Translations under genes and position numbers: made by a program
Shown: piece by piece, positions 9,181-16,583 of the stretch
How the letters are laid out: every line of letters begins with the position of its first letter
How positions within the stretch are numbered: position 1 is the stretch's first letter
Source: an uncultured Dokdonia sp.
Lineage (GTDB): Bacteria; Bacteroidota; Bacteroidia; Flavobacteriales; Flavobacteriaceae
DNA: 64,000 bases
NCBI RefSeq assembly: GCF_947492535.1
Contig: NZ_CANLNH010000001.1
Location: 535,805-599,804 of the forward strand
Direction: 5' to 3'
Notes under the pieces: model-generated
What the model was told of the DNA's origin: nothing
Database searches by the model: none
Seen by the model: the letters and a program-made list of their open reading frames with translations, nothing else

Positions 9181-9354
9181 ATGAAAAAATTAGAGAATTT
9201 AGGAAAAACCTTAAAAGTGCTAGAGCAAAAATCTGTTAATGGAGGAATGCATCCGCCTACGACTAACTTCGTATGTATAGAAAATTTTCCATTTATATAT
9301 TATGTAAATGAAGGAGAATTATGTAGAGATGGTAGTGTGCCTCTTTGTCCATAA
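9181..9354 (+). CDS. Small peptide with double-glycine leader (bacteriocin-like)
   Basis: A 57-residue precursor. The ATG at 9181 is preferred over the upstream one at 9163 because MKKLENLGKTLKVLEQKS followed by VNGG is a typical double-glycine leader, as used for class II bacteriocin and peptide-export precursors in Bacteroidota. Cleavage after GG would release a 35-residue core with three cysteines (core positions 10, 26, 34) and aromatic residues (FPFIYY). No peptidase-containing ABC transporter or maturation enzyme lies in the window, so export must use a distant transporter. A hairpin terminator follows directly. Antimicrobial activity is only a possibility. Confidence 0.6.
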   Translation: MKKLENLGKTLKVLEQKSVNGGMHPPTTNFVCIENFPFIYYVNEGELCRDGSVPLCP

Positions 9355-9363
9355 TTTAAAATC

Positions 9364-9400
9364 ATATATCATCCAGATATTAAGTGTCTGGGTGATATAT
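9364..9400. terminator. Long hairpin between convergent genes
   Basis: A 16-bp stem (two G-T pairs, no bulge) with a 5-base loop, directly after the double-glycine peptide gene and just past the end of the minus-strand array. It probably ends transcripts from both sides. Confidence 0.7.
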
Positions 9401-9404
9401 TCTA

Positions 9405-9683
9405 TTACTTAAAACTTTTAAACCACCAACTCCAATCTATACCAGTAGCTATAAAATATACAATGACTAATGATACGATCGTAATGAGAATAAACTTTTT
9501 CTGTTCTTGTTTCTTTTCTTTTTGAATACAATCTCTAATTTCTTGTAACTGCTCTGGAGTTGCTTTTTTAGTAAAACGATTTGTTTCATCTTTTGAAGAG
9601 GCGTAAGAGAATTTTTGCTTTTTACGCTTAGGTAGTAATGCTCTATTCGCTTCTAATTGTTTATTTACCGACCCATGATCCAT
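9405..9683 (-). CDS. Small tail-anchored protein, array member 4
   Basis: A 92-residue member of the tandem family. It has the conserved N-terminal NRALLPKRK motif, the central KKATPEQLQEIRDCIQKEKK helix and one C-terminal membrane helix (about residues 63-82). With no signal peptide it is expected to be a tail-anchored inner membrane protein with a basic cytoplasmic domain. It is the most downstream and among the most diverged copies. No known domain was recognised. Confidence 0.75.
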   Translation of the reverse strand: MDHGSVNKQLEANRALLPKRKKQKFSYASSKDETNRFTKKATPEQLQEIRDCIQKEKKQEQKKFILITIVSLVIVYFIATGIDWSWWFKSFK

Positions 9684-9698
9684 ATGATATACTAATAT

Positions 9699-9986
9699 TT
9701 AAATATAATTTTGATCCTTTAAAAACCATAACGCAGTCGCTAGTATGATAAAAATGACACCACCTATTAGGAGTAGTGTCTTATTTCTTTTTCTATGTTG
9801 AGATTCCATTTCAGTCTTGATCTTATGTAGAAGTTCTGGACTCGCTTTTTTAGGGTCAACATAACGTGTTATCTTACTTGTTAGTGAAACACTTCTTTTA
9901 GATTCAGGACGTTGCGCCCTATTGTTTTTAATAAGTGTTCTCCCCAAAGCTGCAAAACCAATACTATTTATGTTTAGTCTTCTCAT
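9699..9986 (-). CDS. Small tail-anchored protein, array member 3
   Basis: A 95-residue paralogue with the pattern NNRAQRPESKRS, then DPKKASPELLHKIKTEMESQ and a C-terminal hydrophobic helix. The basic N-terminal part and the spacing of motifs match the neighbours, but the Gly-Gly N-terminus of members 1 and 2 is missing. Gaps of 15 and 4 bases to its neighbours suggest one transcript. Function unknown. Confidence 0.75.
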   Translation of the reverse strand: MRRLNINSIGFAALGRTLIKNNRAQRPESKRSVSLTSKITRYVDPKKASPELLHKIKTEMESQHRKRNKTLLLIGGVIFIILATALWFLKDQNYI

Positions 9987-9990
9987 AGTA

Positions 9991-10260
9991 TCAGTTTAGT
10001 ATATATAGAAAACCACTAAGAATGACTATAAATGAAACTACAGTAATAATGAGTATTTTCATATGTCTTACTTTTTCCTCTTTGCGTATTCTCGTACGAA
10101 TTTCTGCTAATTGCTCAGGAGTTGCTTTTATGGGATCTTCCCATTTTTCATTTTTTGAACTTACAAGCGATAATTTCCCTTTTCTATGCTTCCCAAGCAT
10201 AGCCCTGTTTACCTTTATTGCGTGGTTAGCCGCCGCTACACTTCCTCCAAATCCTGCCAT
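9991..10260 (-). CDS. Small tail-anchored protein, array member 2
   Basis: An 89-residue paralogue. It begins MAGFGGSVAAANHAIKVNRA and carries the diagnostic DPIKATPEQLAEIRTRIRKE segment, followed by one C-terminal membrane helix. The roughly 55 bases upstream of its start are shared almost exactly with the two next copies, which marks a recent tandem duplication that included the leader. No enzymatic motif. It may act by binding a membrane partner through the conserved TPEQLAEIR helix; this is a guess. Confidence 0.75.
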   Translation of the reverse strand: MAGFGGSVAAANHAIKVNRAMLGKHRKGKLSLVSSKNEKWEDPIKATPEQLAEIRTRIRKEEKVRHMKILIITVVSFIVILSGFLYILN

Positions 10261-10324
10261 AGTCGTTCTGTATTGATTATAATTATGGGTAGTAGAAAAT
10301 GATGAAATGTTACAAAAAGACTAA

Positions 10325-10585
10325 TTAGGTAGATAAGTGAATAATAACAATAGTTCCTAGAATGATCATTAATGTTACTATGATTGTTTTTATAATCCTT
10401 ATTTTATGCTGTTTACGGATTTTGGTTCTTATCTCTGCTAACTGCTCTGGTGTAGCATGTTTATGATCTACCCAGACTTTATTAGATACAGTTGTTTGTG
10501 TCCTTTTTCTTTTAGATCGTTTTTTTAATAAATCTCTATTTGCTTTTAATGCTTGATTTACAGCAGCTCCTCCAAAATATCCCAT
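10325..10585 (-). CDS. Small tail-anchored protein, array member 1
   Basis: An 86-residue paralogue that begins MGYFGGAAVNQALKANRDLL and has HKHATPEQLAEIRTKIRKQH and a C-terminal membrane helix. It is the most upstream intact member. Its leader and start codon context (CGACTATG) are the same as in the broken copy upstream and in member 2. Function unknown. Confidence 0.75.
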   Translation of the reverse strand: MGYFGGAAVNQALKANRDLLKKRSKRKRTQTTVSNKVWVDHKHATPEQLAEIRTKIRKQHKIRIIKTIIVTLMIILGTIVIIHLST

Positions 10586-10634
10586 AGTCGTTCTGTATTG
10601 ATTACAATAATGGGTAGTAGAAACTAATGAAATG

Positions 10635-10922
10635 TTACAGGGAAAATAGTTGATTTGCTGTAAATAAGTAGATAGCGATTATAACTCCTATACTACTTAA
10701 AACAGTAACGATGCTTACTTTTATGAGCCTTACTCTTTGCTGTTTACGTATTTTGTTTCTAATTTCTAGGAGCTGTTCTGGAGTAGGTTGTTTAGGGTCT
10801 ACCCAATTTTCATTTATAGAACTTACGAGCGAAAACTTTATTTTTTCTTTTCTAGGAAGTAGTGCTCTATTTCCCCTTAGTGATTCATTAGCTCATATGG
10901 CAACTCCTCCACATATTGTCAT
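10635..10922 (-). pseudogene. Broken copy of the tail-anchored family
   Basis: Reading from the conserved ATG gives MTICGGVAI, then an in-frame TGA as codon 10 (10893-10895), then ANESLRGNRALLPRKEK and later DPKQPTPEQLLEIRNKIRKQ with an intact C-terminal membrane helix. The 96-codon frame is otherwise undamaged and ends at a TAA located inside the conserved leader of the next copy. The damage is therefore recent, or the codon is read through or restarted downstream. Confidence 0.75.
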
Positions 10923-11020
10923 AGTCGTTCTATATTGATTACAATAATGGGTAGTAAAAACTAATGAAATGTTACAATAAAATAATTACGAATAAGATTT
11001 TAATCGAATTAAAAACAGCT

Positions 11021-12661
11021 TTATATCTTAGTTTTTTTCACTCTCTTTAAGACTAAAAAGTTTTGAGGATTAGGCGTCAAGCCACTTATATTTTTTCGCG
11101 TAAAGCGCACCACTTGATCGTAATATAAAGGGATAATAGGCGCTTTTGCAATAATGATACTATCCATTCGGATATAGTCTAATTTACGGGTGTCTACATC
11201 TACCATAGAAAGACTATGTTCGTAAATAGAATCGTAATCTGCGCTCTTAAAATGCGTGTAATTTGGACCGTTTGGTGTAAAGTTTTTACTATAAAATAAA
11301 CTCAAATAGTTCTCTGCATCTGGGTAATCTGCAATCCAGCTTGCGCGAAAAGCATCTAACTCTCCACTACTTTTCATCTGTCGTAAGGTAGAAGGCGGCA
11401 TCACATTAATCTCCACACGAAGTCCTGCTTTTTGGAGCTCGCGCTGTATATATTCACAAATGTCAAGATACTGGCTATTGGTTCCGATGGAGATCATAGG
11501 ATCCATATTACCACTCTTTTTTTTGTATTGTTTTATAAGCTTTCGCGAAAGCGTAGGATTGTATGCATACCCTTTTATATAGTCAAATCCAGGTAATCCC
11601 ATTGGGATAAAGCCATGTTGCGCGGGTTCTCCAATACCATTACGTAAATAGGTGATCATTTTTTGACGATCAAACCCATAATTGACGGCCTTTCGAAGTA
11701 GTTCTGACTGTACTTCATCTGTACTGCTGTCTAGGTAAAAACCGATATACTCCGTATTCAATTGCGGACTCACGCTCAAGTCAACATCATCTTGGTATTT
11801 TTCGCGCAAGCGGCCAGAAGCTGTTAATAGCTCATCTTTATAAGAAGGGTCTAAGGAGTTTAAAAAATCAATGTTTCCTTGTGCAAACTGTAAAAACTCA
11901 CTTTGCTTATCGGGTAAAAAAGTAATAGCGACTGCTTCCAAATACGGAAGTCTTGTTCCTTTCTCATCAAACTCATAGTATAATTCGTTTTTACGGAGCA
12001 CTAACTTGACACCTTCTTCCCATCGTTTAAATTTGAAAGGACCTGTTCCGATAGGATGTGAACGGAAATCACTTCCATAAAAATCAACCACTTCTTTAGG
12101 AACGACAGAGCAATACCGCATACTTAATAATCCCAAAAATGCAGGAAAAGGCTGTTTGAGTTGAATAAAAAAAGTGCTGTCATTAAGTGCTTTGTAATGA
12201 TCTACTTTATTTAAAATCCAGCTTCCTGGTGAAGCAACAGTTGGGTCTGTAAGCCTTCCAAAACTATAAACAAAATCGGATGCGTTTACAAAACGAGTAC
12301 TGTCTTTTGTTTTGAATTGAGGATGTTTGTGAAACTGAACATCATCTCTCAAGGTAAAGGTATATTGCAAGGCATCGTCAGAAACGTACCAGCTTTTTGC
12401 AATATCAGGTTGTATGTTTAGGGAGTCATCTAATTGCAATAATCCATTAAAGAGTTGGTTGGTTGGCCAGATAATTTGTGGATTACGCGCAAATGCAGGA
12501 TCTAATGTCGAGATTTGATATTGCTCATTATACCTAAAAACGAGATGGTCGCGGTTTTCTGAGTCGCTTGAGGAGCATCCTGCTAATACTGTGATTGCAA
12601 ATGAATACAGTATATAGTACTTTATAAGGGATGCTGGATGTTTGATGTTGGATGTTTTCAA
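11021..12661 (-). CDS. ABC transporter substrate-binding lipoprotein, OppA/DppA type
   Basis: A 546-residue solute-binding protein of family 5 (peptide/nickel type). The signal region ends in the lipobox LAGC. The body shows LDPAFARNPQIIWPTNQLFN near the N-terminus, the GTGPFKFKRW motif, and a C-terminal SWIADYPDAENYLSLFYS region, all characteristic. No permease genes are adjacent, so the partner transporter lies elsewhere. The only usable start is a TTG that overlaps the TGA stop of the four-helix-bundle gene, and the first dozen codons are made of the cassette's flanking repeat, so the native N-terminus appears to have been replaced. Confidence 0.88.
   Translation of the reverse strand: MKTSNIKHPASLIKYYILYSFAITVLAGCSSSDSENRDHLVFRYNEQYQISTLDPAFARNPQIIWPTNQLFNGLLQLDDSLNIQPDIAKSWYVSDDALQYTFTLRDDVQFHKHPQFKTKDSTRFVNASDFVYSFGRLTDPTVASPGSWILNKVDHYKALNDSTFFIQLKQPFPAFLGLLSMRYCSVVPKEVVDFYGSDFRSHPIGTGPFKFKRWEEGVKLVLRKNELYYEFDEKGTRLPYLEAVAITFLPDKQSEFLQFAQGNIDFLNSLDPSYKDELLTASGRLREKYQDDVDLSVSPQLNTEYIGFYLDSSTDEVQSELLRKAVNYGFDRQKMITYLRNGIGEPAQHGFIPMGLPGFDYIKGYAYNPTLSRKLIKQYKKKSGNMDPMISIGTNSQYLDICEYIQRELQKAGLRVEINVMPPSTLRQMKSSGELDAFRASWIADYPDAENYLSLFYSKNFTPNGPNYTHFKSADYDSIYEHSLSMVDVDTRKLDYIRMDSIIIAKAPIIPLYYDQVVRFTRKNISGLTPNPQNFLVLKRVKKTKI
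11539..11552. repeat. Dispersed palindrome inside a gene
   Basis: A perfect 14-bp core inside the OppA-like gene, read in frame as TLSRKL. Confidence 0.85.
12628..12657. repeat. GGATGCTGGATGTT-type repeat, downstream flank of the S23-like cassette
   Basis: A tract of GGATG/TGCTGG units immediately past the four-helix-bundle gene, in inverted orientation to the tract at 13057-13095. It also encodes the first residues of the OppA-like protein. Confidence 0.7.
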
Positions 12662-13014
12662 GAATTGAATTTATTACGATATGCTATCATCATATTCATT
12701 AACTTATAACAAAAGTCGTATTTCTTTTTAAAAATTTCATCATTAATATACTTTCTATTTTTTGCTTTGTACAAGCAAGTGACCACTTCGGCTAAAGATC
12801 GAATGGAATATCCTAAAAACCTTCTTTGTTCTGGGTTTGACTGTAGAATGCTTCCTTCAGAAATATTTAATGCAATAGAATCTGTTGCACGTCGAATTTG
12901 AGATGATAAATTATATATTTCTTTTTTAGGAAAAGTATCTGCCATTAAGTTGATTTCTTCGCCTAAACTCATAGCATCTTTCCAAATATGTAGTTTTTCA
13001 AATTTAAAGCTCAT
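12658..13014 (-). CDS. Four-helix-bundle protein (S23 / 23S rRNA intervening-sequence family)
   Basis: A 118-residue all-helical protein that begins FEKLHIWKDAMSLGEEI and contains SSQIRRATDSIALNISEG, the signature of the S23 family (TIGR02436), which is related to the Avd proteins of diversity-generating retroelements. The family was named from genes inside 23S rRNA intervening sequences, but here it stands alone. It is flanked by inverted GGTGCTGG-rich tracts and its stop overlaps the start of the OppA-like gene, as if a cassette had been inserted at that gene's 5' end. Molecular role unknown; no reverse transcriptase or variable repeat is nearby. Confidence 0.85.
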   Translation of the reverse strand: MSFKFEKLHIWKDAMSLGEEINLMADTFPKKEIYNLSSQIRRATDSIALNISEGSILQSNPEQRRFLGYSIRSLAEVVTCLYKAKNRKYINDEIFKKKYDFCYKLMNMMIAYRNKFNS

Positions 13015-13056
13015 TTATTTTTAATTAAGTGTTTAAGGTACAATTTTAAAATATTA

Positions 13057-13095
13057 ATACACCCAACATCCAGCACCCAGCACCCAGCACCCAAC
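13057..13095. repeat. CAGCACCCAG tandem tract, upstream flank of the S23-like cassette
   Basis: Three near-perfect 10-base units (CAGCACCCAG) with flanking CCAACATCCAG sequence. It mirrors the tract at the other end of the four-helix-bundle gene. Confidence 0.75.
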
Positions 13096-13131
13096 TTCAA
13101 ACTAACTAATGTTTCATCCAATTAAAAATTG

Positions 13132-13139
13132 TAATTTTG
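13132..13139 (+). promoter_or_regulatory. Likely -7 element of mtaB
   Basis: TAATTTTG fits TAnnTTTG and lies 20 bases before the preferred mtaB start. The -33 triplet is not evident. Confidence 0.45.
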
Positions 13140-13159
13140 CCTACTTATTTTTAGTTAGC

Positions 13160-14491
13160 ATGGATTCACGCAAGAGAGTAGCATTCTATACATTAGGGTG
13201 TAAATTAAATTTTTCTGAAACATCAACGATTGCTCGTAATTTTACAGATGAGGGTTTTGATCGTGTGGATTTTTCGGAGCATGCAGATATTTATGTAATT
13301 AACACTTGTAGTGTTACTGAAAATGCAGACAAGCGTTTTAAAACCATTGTAAAGCAAGCACAAAAAGCAAATCCAGAAGCTTTTGTTGCTGCAGTAGGTT
13401 GTTATGCGCAATTAAAACCAGAACAGCTTGTTGCGGTAGATGGGGTAGATCTCGTATTAGGAGCTACAGAAAAATTTAAAATCACAGATTATATTCATGA
13501 CCTTTCTAAGAATGATCATGGAGAAATACATTCTTGCGAAATAGAAGAAGCCGATTTTTATGTAGGTTCTTATGCTGTAGGAGATCGTACACGTGCTTTT
13601 TTGAAAGTACAAGATGGATGTGATTATAAATGTACCTATTGTACCATTCCACTTGCTAGAGGAATTTCTCGTAGTGATACCTTATCTAATGTACTTAAAA
13701 ATGCATCAGAAATTGCAGCTCAAGACATTAAAGAGATTGTACTTACAGGAGTGAATATAGGAGATTATGGAAAGGGTGAGTTTGGTAATAAAAAGCATGA
13801 GCATACTTTTTTAGAATTAGTGACAGCACTAGATAAAGTAGACGGGATTGAACGTTTACGTATTTCTTCTATAGAACCTAATCTACTGAAAAATGAAACA
13901 ATAGATGTGGTGGCAAATTCACGAGCATTTGTACCTCATTTTCATATTCCATTACAAAGTGGAAGTAATGAGATCTTAGGGTTAATGCGTCGTAGATATC
14001 AGAGAGAATTATATGTAGATCGCGTTGCTAAAATCAAAGAAGTAATGCCACATGCATGTATAGGTGTAGATGTCATTGTAGGTTTTCCAGGAGAAACAGA
14101 CGATCATTTCTTAGAGACGTATAACTTCTTAAATGAACTGGATGTCTCTTATTTACATGTATTTACTTACTCTGAACGAGATAATACGACAGCTGCTACG
14201 ATGGAAGGGGTTGTGCCTAAAAATATACGAAGCAAGCGTAGTAAAATGTTACGAGGACTTTCAGTAAAAAAGAGACGTGCTTTTTATGAATCTCAATTAG
14301 ATACACAACGTACCGTACTTTTTGAAGGCGAAAATAAAGAGGGATATATACATGGGTTTACAGAAAACTATGTCAAAGTAAAAGCCCCGTGGAATCCGGA
14401 GCTTGTGAATACATTACATGAGGTAACTCTTACTAAGATTGGTGATGATGGTATTGTGCGTTTTGACTTTGTTACATCAGAAGTGTATTAA
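13160..14491 (+). CDS. mtaB: tRNA N6-threonylcarbamoyladenosine(37)-C2 methylthiotransferase
   Basis: A radical SAM enzyme that adds a methylthio group to t6A at position 37 of tRNAs reading ANN codons. The N-terminal domain has the three cluster cysteines (Cys14 in TLGCKLN, Cys50 in NTCSV, Cys81 in VGCYAQ). The radical SAM cluster is CDYKCTYC (Cys154, 158, 161). A TRAM-type domain closes the 443-residue protein. An upstream ATG at 13109 exists, but MDSRKRVAFYTLGCK is the family's usual N-terminus and suits the -7 element. It is a single-gene unit. Confidence 0.92.
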   Translation: MDSRKRVAFYTLGCKLNFSETSTIARNFTDEGFDRVDFSEHADIYVINTCSVTENADKRFKTIVKQAQKANPEAFVAAVGCYAQLKPEQLVAVDGVDLVLGATEKFKITDYIHDLSKNDHGEIHSCEIEEADFYVGSYAVGDRTRAFLKVQDGCDYKCTYCTIPLARGISRSDTLSNVLKNASEIAAQDIKEIVLTGVNIGDYGKGEFGNKKHEHTFLELVTALDKVDGIERLRISSIEPNLLKNETIDVVANSRAFVPHFHIPLQSGSNEILGLMRRRYQRELYVDRVAKIKEVMPHACIGVDVIVGFPGETDDHFLETYNFLNELDVSYLHVFTYSERDNTTAATMEGVVPKNIRSKRSKMLRGLSVKKRRAFYESQLDTQRTVLFEGENKEGYIHGFTENYVKVKAPWNPELVNTLHEVTLTKIGDDGIVRFDFVTSEVY

Positions 14492-14517
14492 TTCTTTTAC
14501 AGAATTAAAATTGTAAT

Positions 14518-15216
14518 TTAAAAAGCACTAAGGTTGTAGCCTTCAATTACAGAAGCTCCTTCAAAAACATTTACAAAGAAATTTTGTGTTTTTCCGTTGC
14601 CGTAAACAAATGTACCTAAGTGTGAATAGTATGTTTTAGATTGATGTTCTCCTTCTCCGGCACCATGATAATAATAGTTAACGATATTCCCTGAGGTTGC
14701 TGTGTTTTCTGAAAAATAATCACCAATCGTTTTTACAGTCTGTGATGCATCTGCTCCAATTTTCATAATGGGCTCAAGGTCTTGATATGATTTATTCTTA
14801 ATAGATTCTGCAAACTGGTATGCAACCTTTTTTGTAGCTATCATTTTTTCTAATGTATTTACAGAAAAAGAAAATGGATTTTTTTCTCCATTCTTTTGAG
14901 AAATATCTACACCTATATAGTCATAGTTTCCTCTTTCTTCAGGAGATAAGTTTTCGTATATAATTGCAGCGATGCTATTCCTAGAAAAATTAATATTCAT
15001 CGTATCTAAAATGGGACTTTGGGATACGTATACATTTTTTACATCAACGTCTTTAAGATCGCCGAGTGTGCCACCTATGATATCTTCAAATGTAGCTGTA
15101 GCTAGATAAATGCTAGAAATATCTTTTTCAGTTTCTTTTTCTGATGGTGTGGGGCCGGAACTACAAGCATACATTAATAGTATGCATACTATAGAAGTAA
15201 GAGAATGAGTTTTCAA
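14518..15216 (-). CDS. Hypothetical lipoprotein
   Basis: A 232-residue protein with a signal peptide ending in LMYAC (Cys18), so an outer or inner membrane lipoprotein. The mature part has mixed alpha/beta character with no recognised domain; a run around NYYYHGAGEGEHQSKTYY is notable. It is convergent with mtaB, with a 26-base gap, and no other gene shares its transcript. Confidence 0.7.
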   Translation of the reverse strand: MKTHSLTSIVCILLMYACSSGPTPSEKETEKDISSIYLATATFEDIIGGTLGDLKDVDVKNVYVSQSPILDTMNINFSRNSIAAIIYENLSPEERGNYDYIGVDISQKNGEKNPFSFSVNTLEKMIATKKVAYQFAESIKNKSYQDLEPIMKIGADASQTVKTIGDYFSENTATSGNIVNYYYHGAGEGEHQSKTYYSHLGTFVYGNGKTQNFFVNVFEGASVIEGYNLSAF

Positions 15217-15345
15217 GTGAATTGATTTTTGGTTAGTGTTTAATTTACATACGCAAATTACAAAGCCTTTATAAATCAGGTTTATAAGAATTCACTTAGC
15301 ATAAAAAAATCTATGAAAACGGGGATACTAGGTAAGTAGAAATAA

Positions 15346-15375
15346 AAAAGCTCGTGATTTTCATCACGAGCTTTT
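15346..15375. terminator. Intrinsic terminator
   Basis: A 13-bp perfect stem (AAAAGCTCGTGAT and its complement) with a 4-base loop and T/A runs on both sides. It lies just downstream of the GNAT-like gene. Confidence 0.85.
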
Positions 15376-15399
15376 GCTTTTTTAGATATATTACCTTTT

Positions 15400-15699
15400 C
15401 TAGATATTGATTCCTACAGGTAATAATTTTTTGTACTTACGACGATTTGATCTCATAAATTTTGCAATTTCTGGACTTGTTGGCACAAGACTAATATTAC
15501 GGTCTTCTACTTCATTAAAAACAGAAACTATAAAATCATTCATATGACCTTCAGTTCCTTCAGGCATAGAGATTTTAGTTAGGAAGATTTTTCTTTCCTG
15601 TAATGAGTACTCAATTTTTGCCATTTTGTCGTCAAACGTTGCTTCAAATTGTCTCAAGAACTCATTATCTGTCAATTCAATTGCTGTCATTGCTTCCAT
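15400..15699 (-). CDS. Small GNAT-type N-acetyltransferase (YjdJ/PF14542-like)
   Basis: A 99-residue single-domain protein. The order YSLQERKIFLTKISMPEG, then GHMNDFIVSVFNEVEDRN, then VPTSPEIAKFMRSN matches the minimal GNAT family in which the acceptor-binding half is missing. The usual G-x-G of the acetyl-CoA loop is replaced by EGHMND, so activity is uncertain. It is a single-gene unit with its own terminator. Confidence 0.6.
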   Translation of the reverse strand: MEAMTAIELTDNEFLRQFEATFDDKMAKIEYSLQERKIFLTKISMPEGTEGHMNDFIVSVFNEVEDRNISLVPTSPEIAKFMRSNRRKYKKLLPVGINI

Positions 15700-15907
15700 A
15701 AATTTGTAAAATATATTAAGGTATTTATAGTATAATTATGAGTATTTAAGAAATCTCTTTTATAATTTTGTAAGGAGAATTTAAAACGCTATGTGTAACA
15801 GTGTTTTTAATAACTTTTAGATTTCTTAATATTAAGTTCTTGCAAAGGTACAAAAAAATACCTACATACGCGTTTTTAATTATGTTAAACACTTATAATA
15901 AAGATAG

Positions 15908-16561
15908 ATGACACATCTCTATTTGATGCCTGGGATGGCTGCAAACCCATCTATTTTTGAGCATATATCATTGCCTAAAGATCGATTTACAATACATCTT
16001 TTGGAATGGCAACTTCCTGAAAAAAAGGAAACTATATCTGATTATGCTAAACGGATGGCAGCATTTGTCACACACAAGGATAGTGTGTTGCTTGGCGTTA
16101 GTTTTGGTGGTGTTTTGGTTCAGGAAATGGCAAAACACGTTTCTCTTAAAAAACTAATAATCGTTAGTAGTGTAAAGTCTAAATATGAATTACCGAGGCG
16201 AATGAAGCTTTCGCGAAAGCTAAAACTGTATAATATCCTGCCTACTCGACTTATAGAAGATGTCGATAAGCTTGCTAAATATGCATTTGGGGAAACGGTT
16301 AAAAATCGAGTGGAGCTATATCAGAAGTATTTATCTATGAATGATAGGCACTACATGAGTTGGGCTGTAAAAGAAATGGTATGTTGGGATCAGGAAGAAC
16401 CAGATCCTAATATAGTGCATATACATGGAGATGCAGATCGTGTTTTTCCTATAAAGTATATAGATAATTGTGTGACGTTGCCGGGTGGCTCTCATATTAT
16501 GGTGATAACTAAGTATAAATGGTTTAATGAAAACCTTCCACAACTTATTGAAAATGATTAA
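15908..16561 (+). CDS. Alpha/beta hydrolase
   Basis: A 217-residue cytoplasmic hydrolase. The nucleophile elbow is GVSFGG (Ser65), the acid is in HGDADRVFP (Asp175 or Asp177), and the histidine is His196 in GGSHIMV. The N-terminal YLMPGMAANPSIF forms the oxyanion region. A dispersed palindrome is embedded and read as KLSRKL at about residues 100-105, in the cap region, where an insertion could be tolerated. It is 22 bases upstream of the lytic transglycosylase gene, probably in the same unit. Substrate unknown. Confidence 0.8.
   Translation: MTHLYLMPGMAANPSIFEHISLPKDRFTIHLLEWQLPEKKETISDYAKRMAAFVTHKDSVLLGVSFGGVLVQEMAKHVSLKKLIIVSSVKSKYELPRRMKLSRKLKLYNILPTRLIEDVDKLAKYAFGETVKNRVELYQKYLSMNDRHYMSWAVKEMVCWDQEEPDPNIVHIHGDADRVFPIKYIDNCVTLPGGSHIMVITKYKWFNENLPQLIEND
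16207..16220. repeat. Dispersed palindrome inside a gene
   Basis: A perfect core in the hydrolase gene, read as KLSRKL. Confidence 0.85.
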
Positions 16562-16583
16562 ATTGTTATAAATTATTAGAATT

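Larger units (their letters stand above)
10261..10978 (-). repeat. Conserved 55-base leader repeated before three array members
   Basis: Units lie at about 10261-10316, 10586-10640 and 10923-10976. Each contains, on the minus strand, TGTAACATTTCAT, then a segment with CTACTACCCAT and AATCAATA, then GAACGACTATG including the start codon. The unit is probably the promoter or leader that was duplicated with each gene. Confidence 0.8.

Noticed and set aside
10022..10938. Plus-strand frames opposite the tail-anchored array (10022-10276 and 10711-10938)
   Set aside because: They mirror the conserved minus-strand family, including the broken copy, so they are antisense shadows.
13057..13095. CAGCACCCAG units as a possible CRISPR array
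   Set aside because: The units are 10 bases in direct tandem with no spacers and no cas genes in the window.
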